Shown here: piece after piece, positions 46,471-57,630 of the stretch
How positions within the stretch are numbered: position 1 is the first letter of the stretch
How the letters are laid out: every line of letters starts with the position of its first letter
Assembly (NCBI GenBank): GCA_930367215.1
Contig: OV884059.1
Coordinates: 147,620,511-147,684,510, forward strand
DNA length: 64,000 bases
Direction: 5' to 3'
Source: Pollenia angustigena
Taxonomy: Eukaryota; Arthropoda; Insecta; Diptera; Polleniidae
Notes under the pieces: generated by a model
The model's database searches: none
The model's input: the letters and a program-made list of their open reading frames with translations, nothing else
What the model was told of the DNA's origin: nothing
Program-made: the position numbers and the translations under genes

Positions 46471-47072
46471 TGGCGATTTCTTTTCTGAGAAATATATGTT
46501 ACAGTATGTACATGTAACATTTTCTAATGTTACCTTTAATCACTGGAAGTGTAACATGATGTGCAATTTCAATAGAACACAATTAGCTGCTTTTATTAAC
46601 AACTATTGCACTTTCATCATTAATGTACTTCATGAGCGATTTTTAAAGCTATTTGAGCGGTTTCTGCACGCTTTTTTGGCTTGGAAACAAATATTGACAT
46701 CACTAATGGCTTAGCAAAATTAAAACGATTATAGAATAAATAGAATTTTTTGATTTTAATGTGTAAATATATTTATATATTTTTTAAAGCAATTTTTTTA
46801 CAAAATTATGAGCGGTATTAATTATGACAAACAAAATAAAACATTGGTTGTACAAATAAAGAATTAAGTACCAAAGTTGTAAAACAGGGCAGTTTGAACA
46901 CCTTAATTTAAAGTAAGGGTAAAATATGCAACATGTCTTGCATGTTTTTCATCAACATATTCACAAAAGAACTTAAAATATTTTCCCACAGTTGTATTTT
47001 TTTTACAAACGAACACAAAATTGTAAAACATGTAACATTAATGCAACATATTTCTCAGAAAAGAAATCGCCA
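46471..47072. mobile_element. 602 bp inverted-repeat element, TTA duplication
   Basis: Ends TGGCGATTTCTTTTCTGAGA and TCTCAGAAAAGAAATCGCCA are inverted, and arms continue to about 50 bp (ATATGTT, ATGTAACAT). TTA lies on both sides, as for Harbinger-type insertions. No transposase is visible. Confidence 0.8.
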
Positions 47073-47359
47073 TTAAATAGAAATATCTGATAATTTAGCA
47101 AATAAAATATCACATTAATACAACCTTTCTGTCAAAGAAAATATTAAAACAATATTTCTGTCAGTGTCGTTATAGTGTTAGAAAATAACTTTTACAAGAA
47201 AATACCTCGAAAACATCACAAGTAGAAATCTACGAACAGGAAGCTAATGTTGTTGAAACATAAATTAACATGTAGTTGACTGAACCTGTAAGTCCGAGCT
47301 TAGACGAGCGAACATTTGGAAGTAAAATCTCTGGAATTCTTTGTTTTTTTATTCGTGGC

Positions 47360-47612
47360 CTATATATGAGTCGTTTATTTTGAAAGTGGCATAAGTCATT
47401 TTGTTTTTAAGTCGAGATATTTAAGGGGTTGCGTTTTAACACGTTTTAAAATATGGATGCTAACTTTCGAGAAGATTCACTTGTATTTGATATATCATGA
47501 TAATGATATTTTTCTCAGTATTTATTATTATTATTATTATTTATTTATTATTAACTCGATTTTTTTGAAAAAGTGACTAATGCCACTTTCAAAATAAACG
47601 GCTCATATATGA
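47360..47612. mobile_element. ~250 bp Tc1/mariner-type MITE
   Basis: TATATATGAGTCGTTTATTT and its inverted partner AAATAAACGGCTCATATATG continue inward through GAAAGTGGCATAAGTCA (about 42 bp arms, few mismatches). TA-rich ends fit TA insertion. Confidence 0.75.
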
Positions 47613-47753
47613 CCCCTATTCTGCGTTTCGATTCGGATCGAAATTTTCTCCGTTTTTGGCAACTTTGGTATTCTGTGCCCATGTTTTGTAGCTCTCGCGT
47701 TGAGAAACTTTTCGATTGAAATGTGAGAACTGAAACAAAAATACCATACATTA

Positions 47754-48441
47754 GGTGTGTTCCACAAGATCTCGGGCAAGTTCGGACTAATGAGAGTAAA
47801 ATGAAAATTACTCTCTAAATTTGCCAAATTACCCAAAACTGCTGGAACGCAAAAAACCATTTTCGCACTTCTTCAAATACTAATGCTGCTTACTTTTCAA
47901 ATTAAGATCTATTTAAGTGATTTTAGACGCTTAAAAGTAATAACATTATAAAACCAAAACATTTGCATCATTGTAATTTTTTATATTTTGTTTTTTTTTT
48001 TATATTACAGTGCTGATACACCTGCCAATTTTTTGTCATACCAAACGTCAAACTTCATATTAAAAAAACGCTGACAAAAATTTTCGAGTTTTTTTTATAT
48101 AGACTTTGACGTTTGGTATGACAAAAAATTGGCAGGTGTATCAGCACTGTTAAAGATTAAGGGAAATATGTATGCAATAACGTTTTTGCCACTTGATTTT
48201 AATTAAAACTAAACTTTTTATTTTGCTTGTAAATTTCCTGAATTATTTATCAGTTCAAAAGTAAACACAAACAGCTGATTGTTTTTTTTTTTGTCCGAAC
48301 TTACCCAAAGAAAAAGTTCGTGCAAATTTGTACAGGAAATGAAAAATATTACTCTCTTAATTGCACAAAAATTGTTATGTGGAACGCTTTTGGGTAACTT
48401 TGTGCAAGTTCGCACTGTTTTGTTATGCATGTGGAACAGAG
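47754..48441. mobile_element. 688 bp TTA-flanked MITE with another MITE inside
   Basis: Ends GGTGTGTTCCACA and TGTGGAACAGAG are inverted and flanked by TTA (47751-47753, 48442-48444). Inner copies of GCAAGTTCG recur on both strands (47786, 48290, 48404). The palindromic element 48008-48149 is nested in it. Confidence 0.75.
48008..48149. mobile_element. 142 bp perfect palindromic MITE, TTA duplication
   Basis: Arms 48008-48052 and 48105-48149 are exact inverted copies of 45 bp, starting CAGTGCTGATACACCTGCCA, with a 52 bp loop. TTA lies on both sides. The perfect arms imply a recent insertion, and the RNA would fold into a long hairpin. Confidence 0.88.
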
Positions 48442-48451
48442 TTATTGAAAC

Positions 48452-48566
48452 AAACATGTTTTTCTCACTAAACTGTTACTGTAATATTTGGTGTGTAATA
48501 GCTGTAACGTAAGGAAATTACTCGCCAAAAATGTGACAGTAACAGTTAAGTAAGAAAAACATGTTT
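48452..48566. repeat. 115 bp hairpin element
   Basis: AAACATGTTTTTCTCACTAA and TTAAGTAAGAAAAACATGTT pair with two mismatches over 31 bp, including ACTGTTACTGT. It starts 8 bp after the TTA of the previous element. Confidence 0.7.
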
Positions 48567-51166
48567 ATTTCAATTTAAATGTGCACTAAGTACTCGAAAT
48601 ACAGATATATTTCAATAATAGAACTATAGTCCATTTATAAATCTTAAGGCTGTGATCAAAAAATACCTCTCAGCTCCATTAACCAGCATTAAGTGCTGCT
48701 GGACAACTTTATTAATACATAAAAAAAATCTACATAGCATTAAAATAGTTTTTTTCAGCCATTAAATAAGAAAATATTAAATTTTTACTACTAATATGTA
48801 TTCTATATTGAACTCCTGTACTATAGCTAACCATTTTTTCTTCTTCTGCATGTATATTGTGTTAGAGCTACTGTTGGCGTTTTCAAAAGGCGAATTTTAA
48901 GCTTTAAGCGTTTTTCATAACAGCAGCGGTTGTTATTCAGTGTTGTCATTAAAGTACTCTGAAGGAATGCACAAACTCAAAATTTAAAAACGTTCCACAG
49001 ACAAAAAAGTATGCTAAAAACTTTTTAAAATTTTTTTGTACAAACACATTATTAGTATTTTTAAACATTATTTTACACGTATGTTTTTATATAATTACAT
49101 ATCATTACTAGTTAATTCATTGCTACACGGAAAAAATCTTCCGAAAGGTCGAATAAGAACAACTTCTATTATAGTTTTTCATGTAATGTTATTTTATTTG
49201 GCATCAAAAACGAATTTTAAACATTAATAAATATTTAAATAAATTCCTGAAACTGGCCATTATTATTTTACAAAATACGAAGAAAAGTCCGAACTTTTTA
49301 CATAAAATGTGTAGCATTAGTAAGTTTAGAAAACTTGATATAAAAATAAGAAACTTTTTATTGATTTGCTTGACATGTCGATTCAAATAAAAATTAATCA
49401 AATTAAACCAAGTTTTCTCGAGCATTTTCTGAAAAATTTAAAGAAATATCTTGATGCAAGAAATTCGGTTCTATTTAAAAATCAAGAAAATCCGACTAAA
49501 AATAAATAGATGTAGCTTGAACTCATAAATATCTTTCTCATTTTAAATAAAAACAAGCTACTTTTGTATTTCTTGTTTTAAGAAATGTTTGATCATATAC
49601 CAAAAACGTGAATATTTTGATCATGCGAAAATAATTATTAATTTAAGAAAATTTTACTAAATACGAACAAAATAAGTTAAAATCATGAAATTATTTTTAA
49701 ATTTTCTTGTTTTAAGAAACGATATTTAGGCGATTTCATGGATTGATTAGCGTCGATACTACACTAGATACTTACAACAATAAAAAAAACATTGTATTTT
49801 TATTGCTGGTCTATACTTCATTTTTGTTACAAATTGTGCTACAAAAACAATAAGAAAACTCACACCGACGCTTGTTCTCTTCTATTTCAGTTGTTAATTG
49901 AGTGTTAACGAGTGCACATTTGCGGATGCTTACTGCTTTTTTCAGCTTTGTTAAAATTTAAAAATAAACCAGCAAACAAAATAGTATGATGGAAGATAGA
50001 AATTTTTGTTTAGTTCTTCAAATTTAAATCATATTTTGTTAATAAGAAATTGTTACAAAATCTTAAATTTGGAAAACTTAACTTATAATGCCTAAATACA
50101 TTCAATTTTTTAAGTTTTAATTGTAATTTAAACTCGACCAATCAAATATGTGTGAAAAAATTGCCTAATTCTGTAAAAACCGAGGCATATTTTATAATTT
50201 TATTTACGTTTTTTAAACTTCATTTCCGTTTTGCTTTGAAAAGTAAAATTCATTACATTTGCAATGCTTAGTTTTGTGTTTTCTGGGCAATGTTATCTTG
50301 TCCAATACAGACGCATTTGATTGAGAGTTTTGGTTAACTATGCCCTAGGTACATTTAACAAGGTAGCAGCACTACGAATGTAGCTATCCCTTTTTGTATG
50401 TATGGATTTGGCATATAGAAGTCACGTATTTGACATATAAAACTACACACAAAAGAAAGGGACATCCAACAAAGGCTTCTTAAGTGCATATTAATGTGCC
50501 TTGATATGAGCCAAGGCCTATCCAATAGGTCTGCTTACTTTTACAACAATACAAAAAACAACAGGAATTTTGTGTGTAAAATTCCCCGCTGTTGTCAAAA
50601 TCTTACTACTACATAGGGAAAACAAAAGGAAACATCCCAGCGGTATGGCGTACTAGCTCTGAACGTGTATATTCGCTAGCTCATAAAAATCTACCGCTAG
50701 TCCCATTACAATCTACCTCACATGCTTTTGAGTGGCGAATTTAACATGGGGATGTTCTACGAGGTGGCGATGGATCCCTCTCTGCATAATCTCTACCTAC
50801 CATAAGGGTTAGCTAGTTATATCTTCAAAGCGTGCTAGCAAAAAGCAATAGATTGTTCTAATAACGGGATACATTTCGGATACACATTTTTTCGGGTTGT
50901 CGTTGAAAAAAATTGATTTTCTGCATTACTTGAAGCTATAGAATTAGCTAGCGAAAAGTGGGTACATATTTTAAAATATTACCACTAGATATTGGTGTCT
51001 AGGGAAAGATTGAGGTATGATTTGAATGCCACATCAGTAGACCCTGGTACAAATTGAGTGAAAGTTCTAACTATTTCGCCTGTCTACTTTTTATACCACT
51101 GGGATGTGATTCATGTGCATGTATAAGGAAAATGTAAACAACTTTTGACATCGTTGAGGAATAAAC
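48567..51166. other. 2.6 kb intergenic stretch, nothing firmly identified
   Basis: AT-rich. 50300-51120 is less AT-rich and may be an old element, but no protein motif or paired terminus is convincing. Confidence 0.4.
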
Positions 51167-51170
51167 CAAG

Positions 51171-51485
51171 GGGGCTATTTTCTATTGCGATGCGAAAGAA
51201 AATTGTAGCAAATCTAGCGATTGGTACTCTTCAATACGTTTGCGCATGTCTTTCGCATCTTTTAATTTTTTTTATTTTCGTAAATCATCACTTTATTTTA
51301 TTTAAATTTTCCAATTTCAAATATTTTTACACACTTTGGCATTTCATTACTGTAAATCCGCGTCATCTTTAATTTTTATTGCCACTATCGCTTCATTTTT
51401 AGAAAATTTTGCGAATGTGATAGTACTAAGTTGGCATTTAGCTTTCGCATCGAAATTGTTTTCGCATCGCAATAGAGTAGACCCC
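51171..51485. mobile_element. 315 bp MITE with CAAG flanks
   Basis: Ends GGGGCTATTTTCTATTGCGA and TCGCAATAGAGTAGACCCC are inverted, continuing with TGCGAAAG/TTTTCGCA. CAAG lies on both sides. GCATCG/TCGCAT words recur inside. Confidence 0.7.
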
Positions 51486-51753
51486 CAAGTTAACATCTGG
51501 CTTCTTGCGCAGACCTATTGGATCGACCTTGATATGAACATAGTCTTTGTACACATTAAAATAATATGGAAAACATTTTATATTAACGTTTGTTTTACTT
51601 CTGAAGTATTAAATCCGAACTCTGCCTAATTAAGCTAGCCATTCACAGGGAATTGTTGCCGAAAAGTCTAGTGTTTGTAACGCTATTGTATGTATTGTGT
51701 GCATTTTTAATTAAATTTTAATGAAAAATTAAAGCAAATTACTTAAAAAAATT

Positions 51754-53475
51754 ATGAATTGTGATTTGTGTTGTAGTCCTTTGAGAAGGAATAAAGCCTT
51801 TAGTATTTATGAAGAATTTTTTGATAACAGCAATCGCTTGGTGGATATAATAGAACGATATTTAAAGATGAAGGTAAGAGAAAGAGCTAAATGTCATTTA
51901 GTAAGAGGGCAAGAATGTGAAAAGAATACAAAAATACAATAAATATGTTTTCATTTATATTAATGATTACAATCCAATTTGATTCACCAACAAGGTAAAA
52001 ACTACAGAGTCTCAATCATCTTTAATATGTCAATCGTGCTATACACACTTAGATGATTTCCACAAATTTGCTTTGCTAATAAAGGAAAAACAAGAATTGC
52101 TTACAAATGATATACCGACCATAAAATTGGATGATTCGGACGAAGATGAAGGGCCAGAGAGTAGTTATATTAGGGATTCAGATGTATTAGTAGAATTTAA
52201 GACTGAAGAAGGAGGTAATATGCTTTTAAAGAGTAATGAAAATAATTTTCCCCAAGATGATATTTCAATGGTGAGCGAAACTATGAACGATTTTCATAAT
52301 AACAGCAACTTTTATGCCGATCATAGTATGTCCATGTCAAGTTTTGAACAAATGCCTTGGAATACTGCTCATGATACAATATCAAAGTAACTAAACAGTT
52401 TTAAAATTTTCTAATAATTTCATGATTTAATGATGCTTTCCATATGTTTAGATCTAAAATACCTGCCAAAATTCCACGAAAAACTCCCTATAAAACCCAT
52501 ACACCCGTAGATCGGTCCCGAATTGTTGAGGCTGCTAATCGAGGTGACGATTGGTCAGCTTTAGCTTCTGAACTTGGCGTAAAATATAAAACAGCATATA
52601 CTTGGGTGTCGACCAGTCGCAAAGAAATGTTCATGAAAAATGGCAAAAACAACACAACATTTAAGGAAAAGGAAATTGACACCATAATACGATGGATTGA
52701 GGACAATCGGGAAATTACATTAAAAGAAATTGTAGCTAAAGTCAAAGTTCTAATGCGTAAAGAAGTATGTGTTTATTTTGTTGAAGGCAGTTTGGAGGGA
52801 AGACTTTATCGTCATAAACGTTTACTTGATTATCATACACACTTGATAAATACGCTTGAAAATAGAAAAAAACGATTGGAATATGTAAACACTTTGAAGT
52901 ATTATATGGATTTGAAGAAGACCGTCATTTGGTTAGGGGATACTAATTTTAAAATGTTTTGTCGTCGTGCCAAAGGTCGCTTTAATACAAATTCAACTTT
53001 TGCCACATTCGATCCAACAATTTATGTAATGGGAGCCATATCTATGGATGGTGTAATTGGAATACAACGCAGCAGAAATCGTATAAGACCCGAAGATATA
53101 TTCAAAAGTACTCCCAAACTAAAACCGGAAAATCTTACAAACTTGGTTATTGTATGTGATAGTGATTATTGTTTTTCCGAACTAGATGAATATTTTAATA
53201 ATTCTGAAGTTACTTTGCTATTATTATGTCCATATTCCTATATGTTAAATCCCATGGAAACGATATGGAATAATATAATGTCAAATGTTAAGAGTTACCC
53301 AAGTATGTTAACCAACAATTCAGATGAAATTAAAGAACAACGTTTAGTAATTGCTGAGAAATGCATTGATAAAGTTTTAGCCGCAGTAACTGCTGAAGAT
53401 TGTAGTGCAGCTATAAAAAAATCAAGCAAATATCATGCAGAAATATTAGATTTGCAAGATATTCCAATAAAATAA
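51754..53475 (+). CDS. ZAD domain fused to Tc1/mariner-like DDE transposase (domesticated candidate), 3 exons
   Basis: Exons 51754-51873, 51995-52386 and 52452-53475 join in phase (GTAAGAG/AACAAG; GTAACT/TTTAG) to 511 aa with no stop. Residues 3-6 (CDLC) and 52-55 (CQSC), with HLDDFHKFALLI between the later helices, make a ZAD zinc-binding domain split by intron 1. Residues 75-170 are acidic and unstructured. About 188-223 is a psq/homeo-like HTH (RIVEAANRGDDWSALASELG). About 240-270 is a second HTH-like part. The DDE-like region has VIWLGDTNF (Asp334), VIVCDSDYCF (Asp407) and CPYSYMLNPMETIW (Glu440). The D-E gap is about 32 residues, against 34 usual in Tc1. No TIRs flank it. Inferred role: nuclear DNA-binding regulator derived from a transposase; catalytic activity is unknown. 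I do not recognise a named orthologue. Confidence 0.8.
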
Positions 53476-53761
53476 ATAAAAGCAAATCATTAAATTAAAA
53501 TTTTATGTAAGATAAAAAAAAAGAAAGTATTCTGTAGATTTTAGTTAATTAAAATACATAAAATTATATATATGTAAGCATATATTAAATAAAATTTAGT
53601 ACAAATTATTTAAATTCGAAGTTTAAAATTATTTGATACTTTACATTATAGTTAAAAGCTATGTGTTTACGTCAGTTTGAAAGACGATTACACAATGACT
53701 TTAACTTAAATGACCTTTGGAATATAAGGGCTTTTTACGTCAAATCGTTAGTCCCAATTTA
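53476..53761. other. 3' UTR/intergenic after the ZAD-transposase gene
   Basis: AATAAA at 53473-53478 overlaps the stop codon, and a second lies at 53589. AT-rich with no other feature. Confidence 0.45.
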
Positions 53762-53993
53762 CACTAGGGACATTTCTTGCCGGACAGACGAAGTTTGAAG
53801 GCGAGGGGTCGAAAAGGTAGAGTGTGTAGTACATGTCTATCTGTACTGGACATTTTTTCATTTCCCTTTCTTACTTTTCGTAGTTTACATACAAGTATTA
53901 ATTTCTGTCTGACTTCTAAAGTTTCATATGTAAACGCTTCTGGTAAGATTAAAAGAGAATTCAAAAAAGGTCCGGCAAGAAATGTCCCTAGTG
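53762..53993. mobile_element. 232 bp Tc1/mariner-type MITE, TA duplication
   Basis: Ends CACTAGGGACATTTCTTGCC and GGCAAGAAATGTCCCTAGTG are exact inverted repeats, flanked by TA (53760-53761, 53994-53995). Frames inside are incidental. Confidence 0.85.
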
Positions 53994-54150
53994 TACATTG
54001 GGACTTAACAGCGTGCCAGTGAAAATACACATTTAAAATGACATAGCCTAGTGATTTTTTAGGGGTTGATAGGCAAAAATTGTTTTTTTTATATAAGCAA
54101 AGCTTTCTAAATATGTATGTTTATAGGTTAAAGGCTCAGTTAGTCTTTAC

Positions 54151-54375
54151 CAAGGCGAATTTATTACAGGTGGTCTTAAAAGCCCTGCTGATATTACCTA
54201 AAATCACTGTTGGATGTCAAAATTTTGTTTATTCTCTTTTATTATCTTTGTTTCTGTTTTGTTTTATTTCCGTTTTTGACATTGTACAATGATTTTACAA
54301 AAACAAATTGCTTGTGGTTTTTGTACGAGTTGTACTTGTTGTAGTACCGAGATTACCTGGGATGAATTCGCCTTG
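54151..54375. mobile_element. 225 bp hAT MITE, same termini as the 4057-8004 element
   Basis: Ends CAAGGCGAATT and AATTCGCCTTG, with an exact 8 bp duplication GTCTTTAC (54143-54150, 54376-54383) that fits nTnnnnAn. The first 11 bases equal those of the large hAT element, so that element's family could have mobilised it. Confidence 0.88.
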
Positions 54376-54623
54376 GTCTTTACTTTCTGTTTCTGTTCTG
54401 TTCCGTTCTGTTATGAAATTGTAATAGTTACTTTTTCCGTTGTAACATCGGCCATTTATGATAAATTTATTAGTTATGCAACGTCCATTGCTTTATTTTA
54501 ATAACTTTTATGCACATAAATATGAAAAAATTTAATTTTATGAATTCTTAAAATCAAAAAATAGTGTATTTCAATGTAAATATGTATTTTTTATTATTTA
54601 TTTTGCTGTCACTTACAAATACT

Positions 54624-54848
54624 CAAGGTATATTTACACAAGGTAGACTCATTTGGGAGTGTATACATGCTGCTCTATAAAAGGAACCGAATTGTCAAAA
54701 TTGTCTTCATATAAAACAAAAACAATTTAACGCACACATGTACAAATTTTTTTTCATATACACGAAATTTGACGTTAAGGTTCCAACTAGGGGTAATCAG
54801 CTGACAAACATATGGGCCAACGAGTTTACCTTGTGTAAATATACCTTG
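54624..54848. mobile_element. 225 bp MITE with CAAGGTATATTTACACAAGG termini
   Basis: Inverted ends CAAGGTATATTTACACAAGG and CCTTGTGTAAATATACCTTG, flanked by ACAAATACT (9 bp) on both sides. The CAAGG start and the internal AAGGTA-AC resemble the CAAGGCGAATT hAT family, but the flank is 9 rather than 8 bp and does not fit nTnnnnAn well. Confidence 0.82.
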
Positions 54849-55090
54849 ACAAATACTTAACATGTTTTTGATTTTAACAAACTGAACCGCAACAGAACAG
54901 AAAAACTAATCAATTTCATAGGTTTTTTAATAACAAAAACAAGTCAGCTGATTCGTAACAGAACAGAAAGTAAAGACTAATTCTGCCTTAAAGAAACTTC
55001 AAAGGCATAGGTGCCTGTTATGAACTAAATTAGGGTTTCGCCTGTAATCTAAATAGCTGATCGAACCATTTGTTTAATAGATATATGTAC

Positions 55091-55215
55091 ATCCCTATTA
55101 TGAATAAAAATTCTCCGGGAGTTTTCTACCTTCTCCCATTTTTCCTATGTTAATTCCATTGTAAAAATGGGAAAAGGAAAAAAACTCCCGGGGAATTTTT
55201 ATTCATAATTGGGAT
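55091..55215. repeat. 125 bp hairpin element
   Basis: ATCCCTATTATGAATAAAAA and TTTTTATTCATAATTGGGAT pair, and the arms continue through CTCCGGGAG / CTCCCGGGG and AAAATGGGAAAAGG. A small foldback MITE; no target duplication read. Confidence 0.75.
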
Positions 55216-55789
55216 GATTATTCACTATTGTGAATTACACTGATTTGTTTTATTTAAAGTATGTAGTACATTTTTGTCAGCTGGTATTCATATACAAATT
55301 CTTTCTTTACAAATTCACCCTTATTGTCTTTGGCGTTTTTGCGGCGTAAACAAGTCATTTTTTAAAAACGGTACCGTGATTGGCGACTAAAGCAAAGAGA
55401 AAAACAGAAAAGCTCATTTAGAAATACGCAAAACCGAACTAGAAATTAAAAAAAAACGAACTTGGCGAGTTAATAAAAAGTTAAATGATTTAATTTTTAT
55501 TATGTTTTAATTAATCTAATTATGTTCATGTAAATAGAACTACTTACATATACATACATATGTTAATGTTGAAATATATAAAAACGCAAGACTATCCTTT
55601 TAAAATTGTAGTTTCAGCTCATAGTGAATAGAGATGAATAAAAACTTAAAATTACGTTTTCACAAGTAAAATAATACAAACATTTCACTAAAAATTTTAC
55701 TATGTGTATTATTTTTAATTCAAACACTTTTTTTGGCAGATCTTTAACAGGGTGTTTCAAAATAATTTAATTAAGTATATTCTTTTACA
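55216..55789. other. Sequence left of Harbinger copy A, nothing identified
   Basis: AT-rich with short A runs. It may contain the missing left end of copy A, but no matching terminus is found. Confidence 0.35.
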
Positions 55790-56608
55790 TTGTGATTCTT
55801 TTACAAAATTTTGCTAGTCGAAAATTTTGGGCGGCTCGTCCAGCTTATTTAGAGAAACTTAGAAAGTTTGGTATGATGAAAAATTCATGAAAGGAGTTAT
55901 GGGACGAGTTTATAGTGGTGTTTAATAGTTTGGGACTTAATCTTAATTTTAATCTAATTATAATATTCTTGGCGTAGGTTTGGATAAACTACAAGGCAAG
56001 TATAAAGAAAAAACTTGCCAAAAATAAAAGAAACACTCAAGCGACAGGGGGAGGGCTATCACAAGAAGTTCCATTAAATAGCTCTGAGAATAGTGTTTCG
56101 CAGCTCTTGTCTTGCAAGTCCGGCCAAGTACTTGGTGTTGAAATTATTCCACCATCAAGTGACAATTTTACTGAGTCAGTTGAGCCAATAATACAACCAG
56201 CCGATTGGTCAACAGCTACCCCAACCAGAAGAAGAACTAATCAGGCACAATAAATAAACAAGAGGGTTGGTATCATCACGAATTTATCTTCTTGCACGTA
56301 GCGCATTTAACAAGAGTTTTCCTTTTCATCATCATAAAATAAATCGACACTAATAGCAATTATAAATACTTTTTATTAAACACAACAATTAAAAATACTT
56401 TTAGTTTAAAAAATTATTTAATTTTATAAAATTTTCACTTGTCAAACGTTACATTTAAAGTTGGCAAATCGATATTTTAAGTTCGCAACTATATACCAAA
56501 CTAAAAACAGTTGGGTATCACAATACCTAAAATGAGTTTGGTTGTGCATAAGTTGGGTTGACTCCAACACGACCAAACTGAGTTGAGTGGAGAACCGCAA
56601 TAGGGGAA
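55790..56608 (+). mobile_element. Harbinger-type element, copy A (left end missing)
   Basis: From about 55830 it aligns to the element at 57631-58821, and it shares the right end (GAGTGGAGAACCGCAATAGG). One terminal base differs (GGGGA for GGGGC). TAA follows at 56609. The left terminus GCCCCTATTGCGG is absent, so it is truncated or rearranged. Confidence 0.75.
55978..56253 (+). CDS. Myb/SANT-like (zeste-type) DNA-binding protein, 3' exon of Harbinger accessory ORF
   Basis: After a TTGGCGTAG acceptor the frame reads VWINYKASIKKKLAKNKRNT then QATGGGLSQEVPLNSSE and ends NQAQ-stop at 56251-56253. The upstream exon carries ELWDEFIVVFNSLG (near 55905). This is the W..L...lN-lG / VW-d-K---kk / ATGGG pattern of the Myb/SANT-like proteins that accompany Harbinger transposases and escort them to DNA. 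The 5' exon start is not resolved. Copy B has stops here. Confidence 0.6.
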   Translation, partial: VWINYKASIKKKLAKNKRNTQATGGGLSQEVPLNSSENSVSQLLSCKSGQVLGVEIIPPSSDNFTESVEPIIQPADWSTATPTRRRTNQAQ

Positions 56609-57630
56609 TAAGTCACTTAACAACCTTAATATACAGTAGACCGGGTCGACCTCCATACAAAAAAAAAAAAGTTGTGCCAGTCACCCCCTAGAATGAAAGA
56701 TATGTCAATGAGTTTTTTAAACAGGAAACAATTTTTTTGCCACGCCCTAAAATACAGTACTTTTGGTTTTTTATATGTAGCGCTGCCATTTAAAGTCCGA
56801 TCTCATCATATCGCATATCGTTGTTCATAGCTTGATAGTGGCTTACTTTTTGTGTTTGGTGACTTTTCAATCCGACCTGAAATTCTGAGCGCGACTTATG
56901 CCATCTCGGATCCTTCCCCCAAATGTCCAATTTTTTGACGGTCCAAGAAAGTCCTTATAAAATACCTATGTATAGATTTTAATATGCTCACTTTTATGAC
57001 ACGCCTCCAAATTAAGCCCCTTTTTTCTTTTTCACATACATACTACATTAAACCAAGTAGAAGCCAATACAAACCAAAAAAATTTTCATCAGTCACGCCC
57101 TAGAATAAAAGGTATATTTATTAAGTTTTAAGAACTTAAAAAAAATGTTTGCCACGCCCTAAATTACAGCCCTTTTTGTTTTAGACATATAGCAAAATAA
57201 AAATTCTGTAAAAGCCTCCATTTTATTTTTTTTTTAAATGGCTCCCTAAACCATAATCAATCTCGTACTAAACTCTGTAAGTTACGCGCAATTTTTGGTT
57301 AATTATTCAATAATCCTGAAAACCACTCTCTATGGCTTGGCATTTAAATTTTTAAAAACTGTTTCTTAGCCTTTGGTTTTTTTAACTTAGCGGTGTTTGC
57401 AAGTGGACTACTCATATTTTAATGAAAGTGAGACGGTTAATTTATTGACAAGCTTTCTCCATCTGAGCTACTAGCGTTTTTTTTGCCAGTTTTGATATTT
57501 TGTGCCATTTTTTTTGCTGGACTGTGAAACTCTTCTGGCACTGTTTTTCAGTTTTTTTTTTATTTATTTAAGCACTACAAATTAAAAATCTTATCAAAGT
57601 TATTTCCGGGAATACAAAATTTATTATTAA
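56609..57630. repeat. 1.02 kb block R, first copy
   Basis: Begins TAAGTCACTTAACAACC and ends TTCCGGGAATACAAAATTTA-TTATTAA. It is almost identical to 58822-59846. It contains the repeated phrase CACGCCCTA with AAAA (56735, 57102, 57155). No coding region. It lies exactly between Harbinger copies A and B. Confidence 0.85.

Larger units (their letters stand above)
54133..54987 (-). mobile_element. MITE of the GGCA family, expanded by two nested MITEs
   Basis: Ends GGCTCAGTTAGTC and GACTAATTCTGCC are inverted and flanked by TTAAA (54128-54132, 54988-54992). After removing the inserts at 54151-54375 and 54624-54848 it is about 390 bp, like the copy at 8314-8684, but in opposite orientation (shared AATAACAAAAACA and CAGCTGATTCGTAACAGAAC). 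Confidence 0.82.

Noticed and set aside
53764..54030. Overlapping frames of 88 and 81 aa on both strands
   Set aside because: They fall on the TA-flanked MITE 53762-53993 and reflect its inverted repeats rather than coding sequence.
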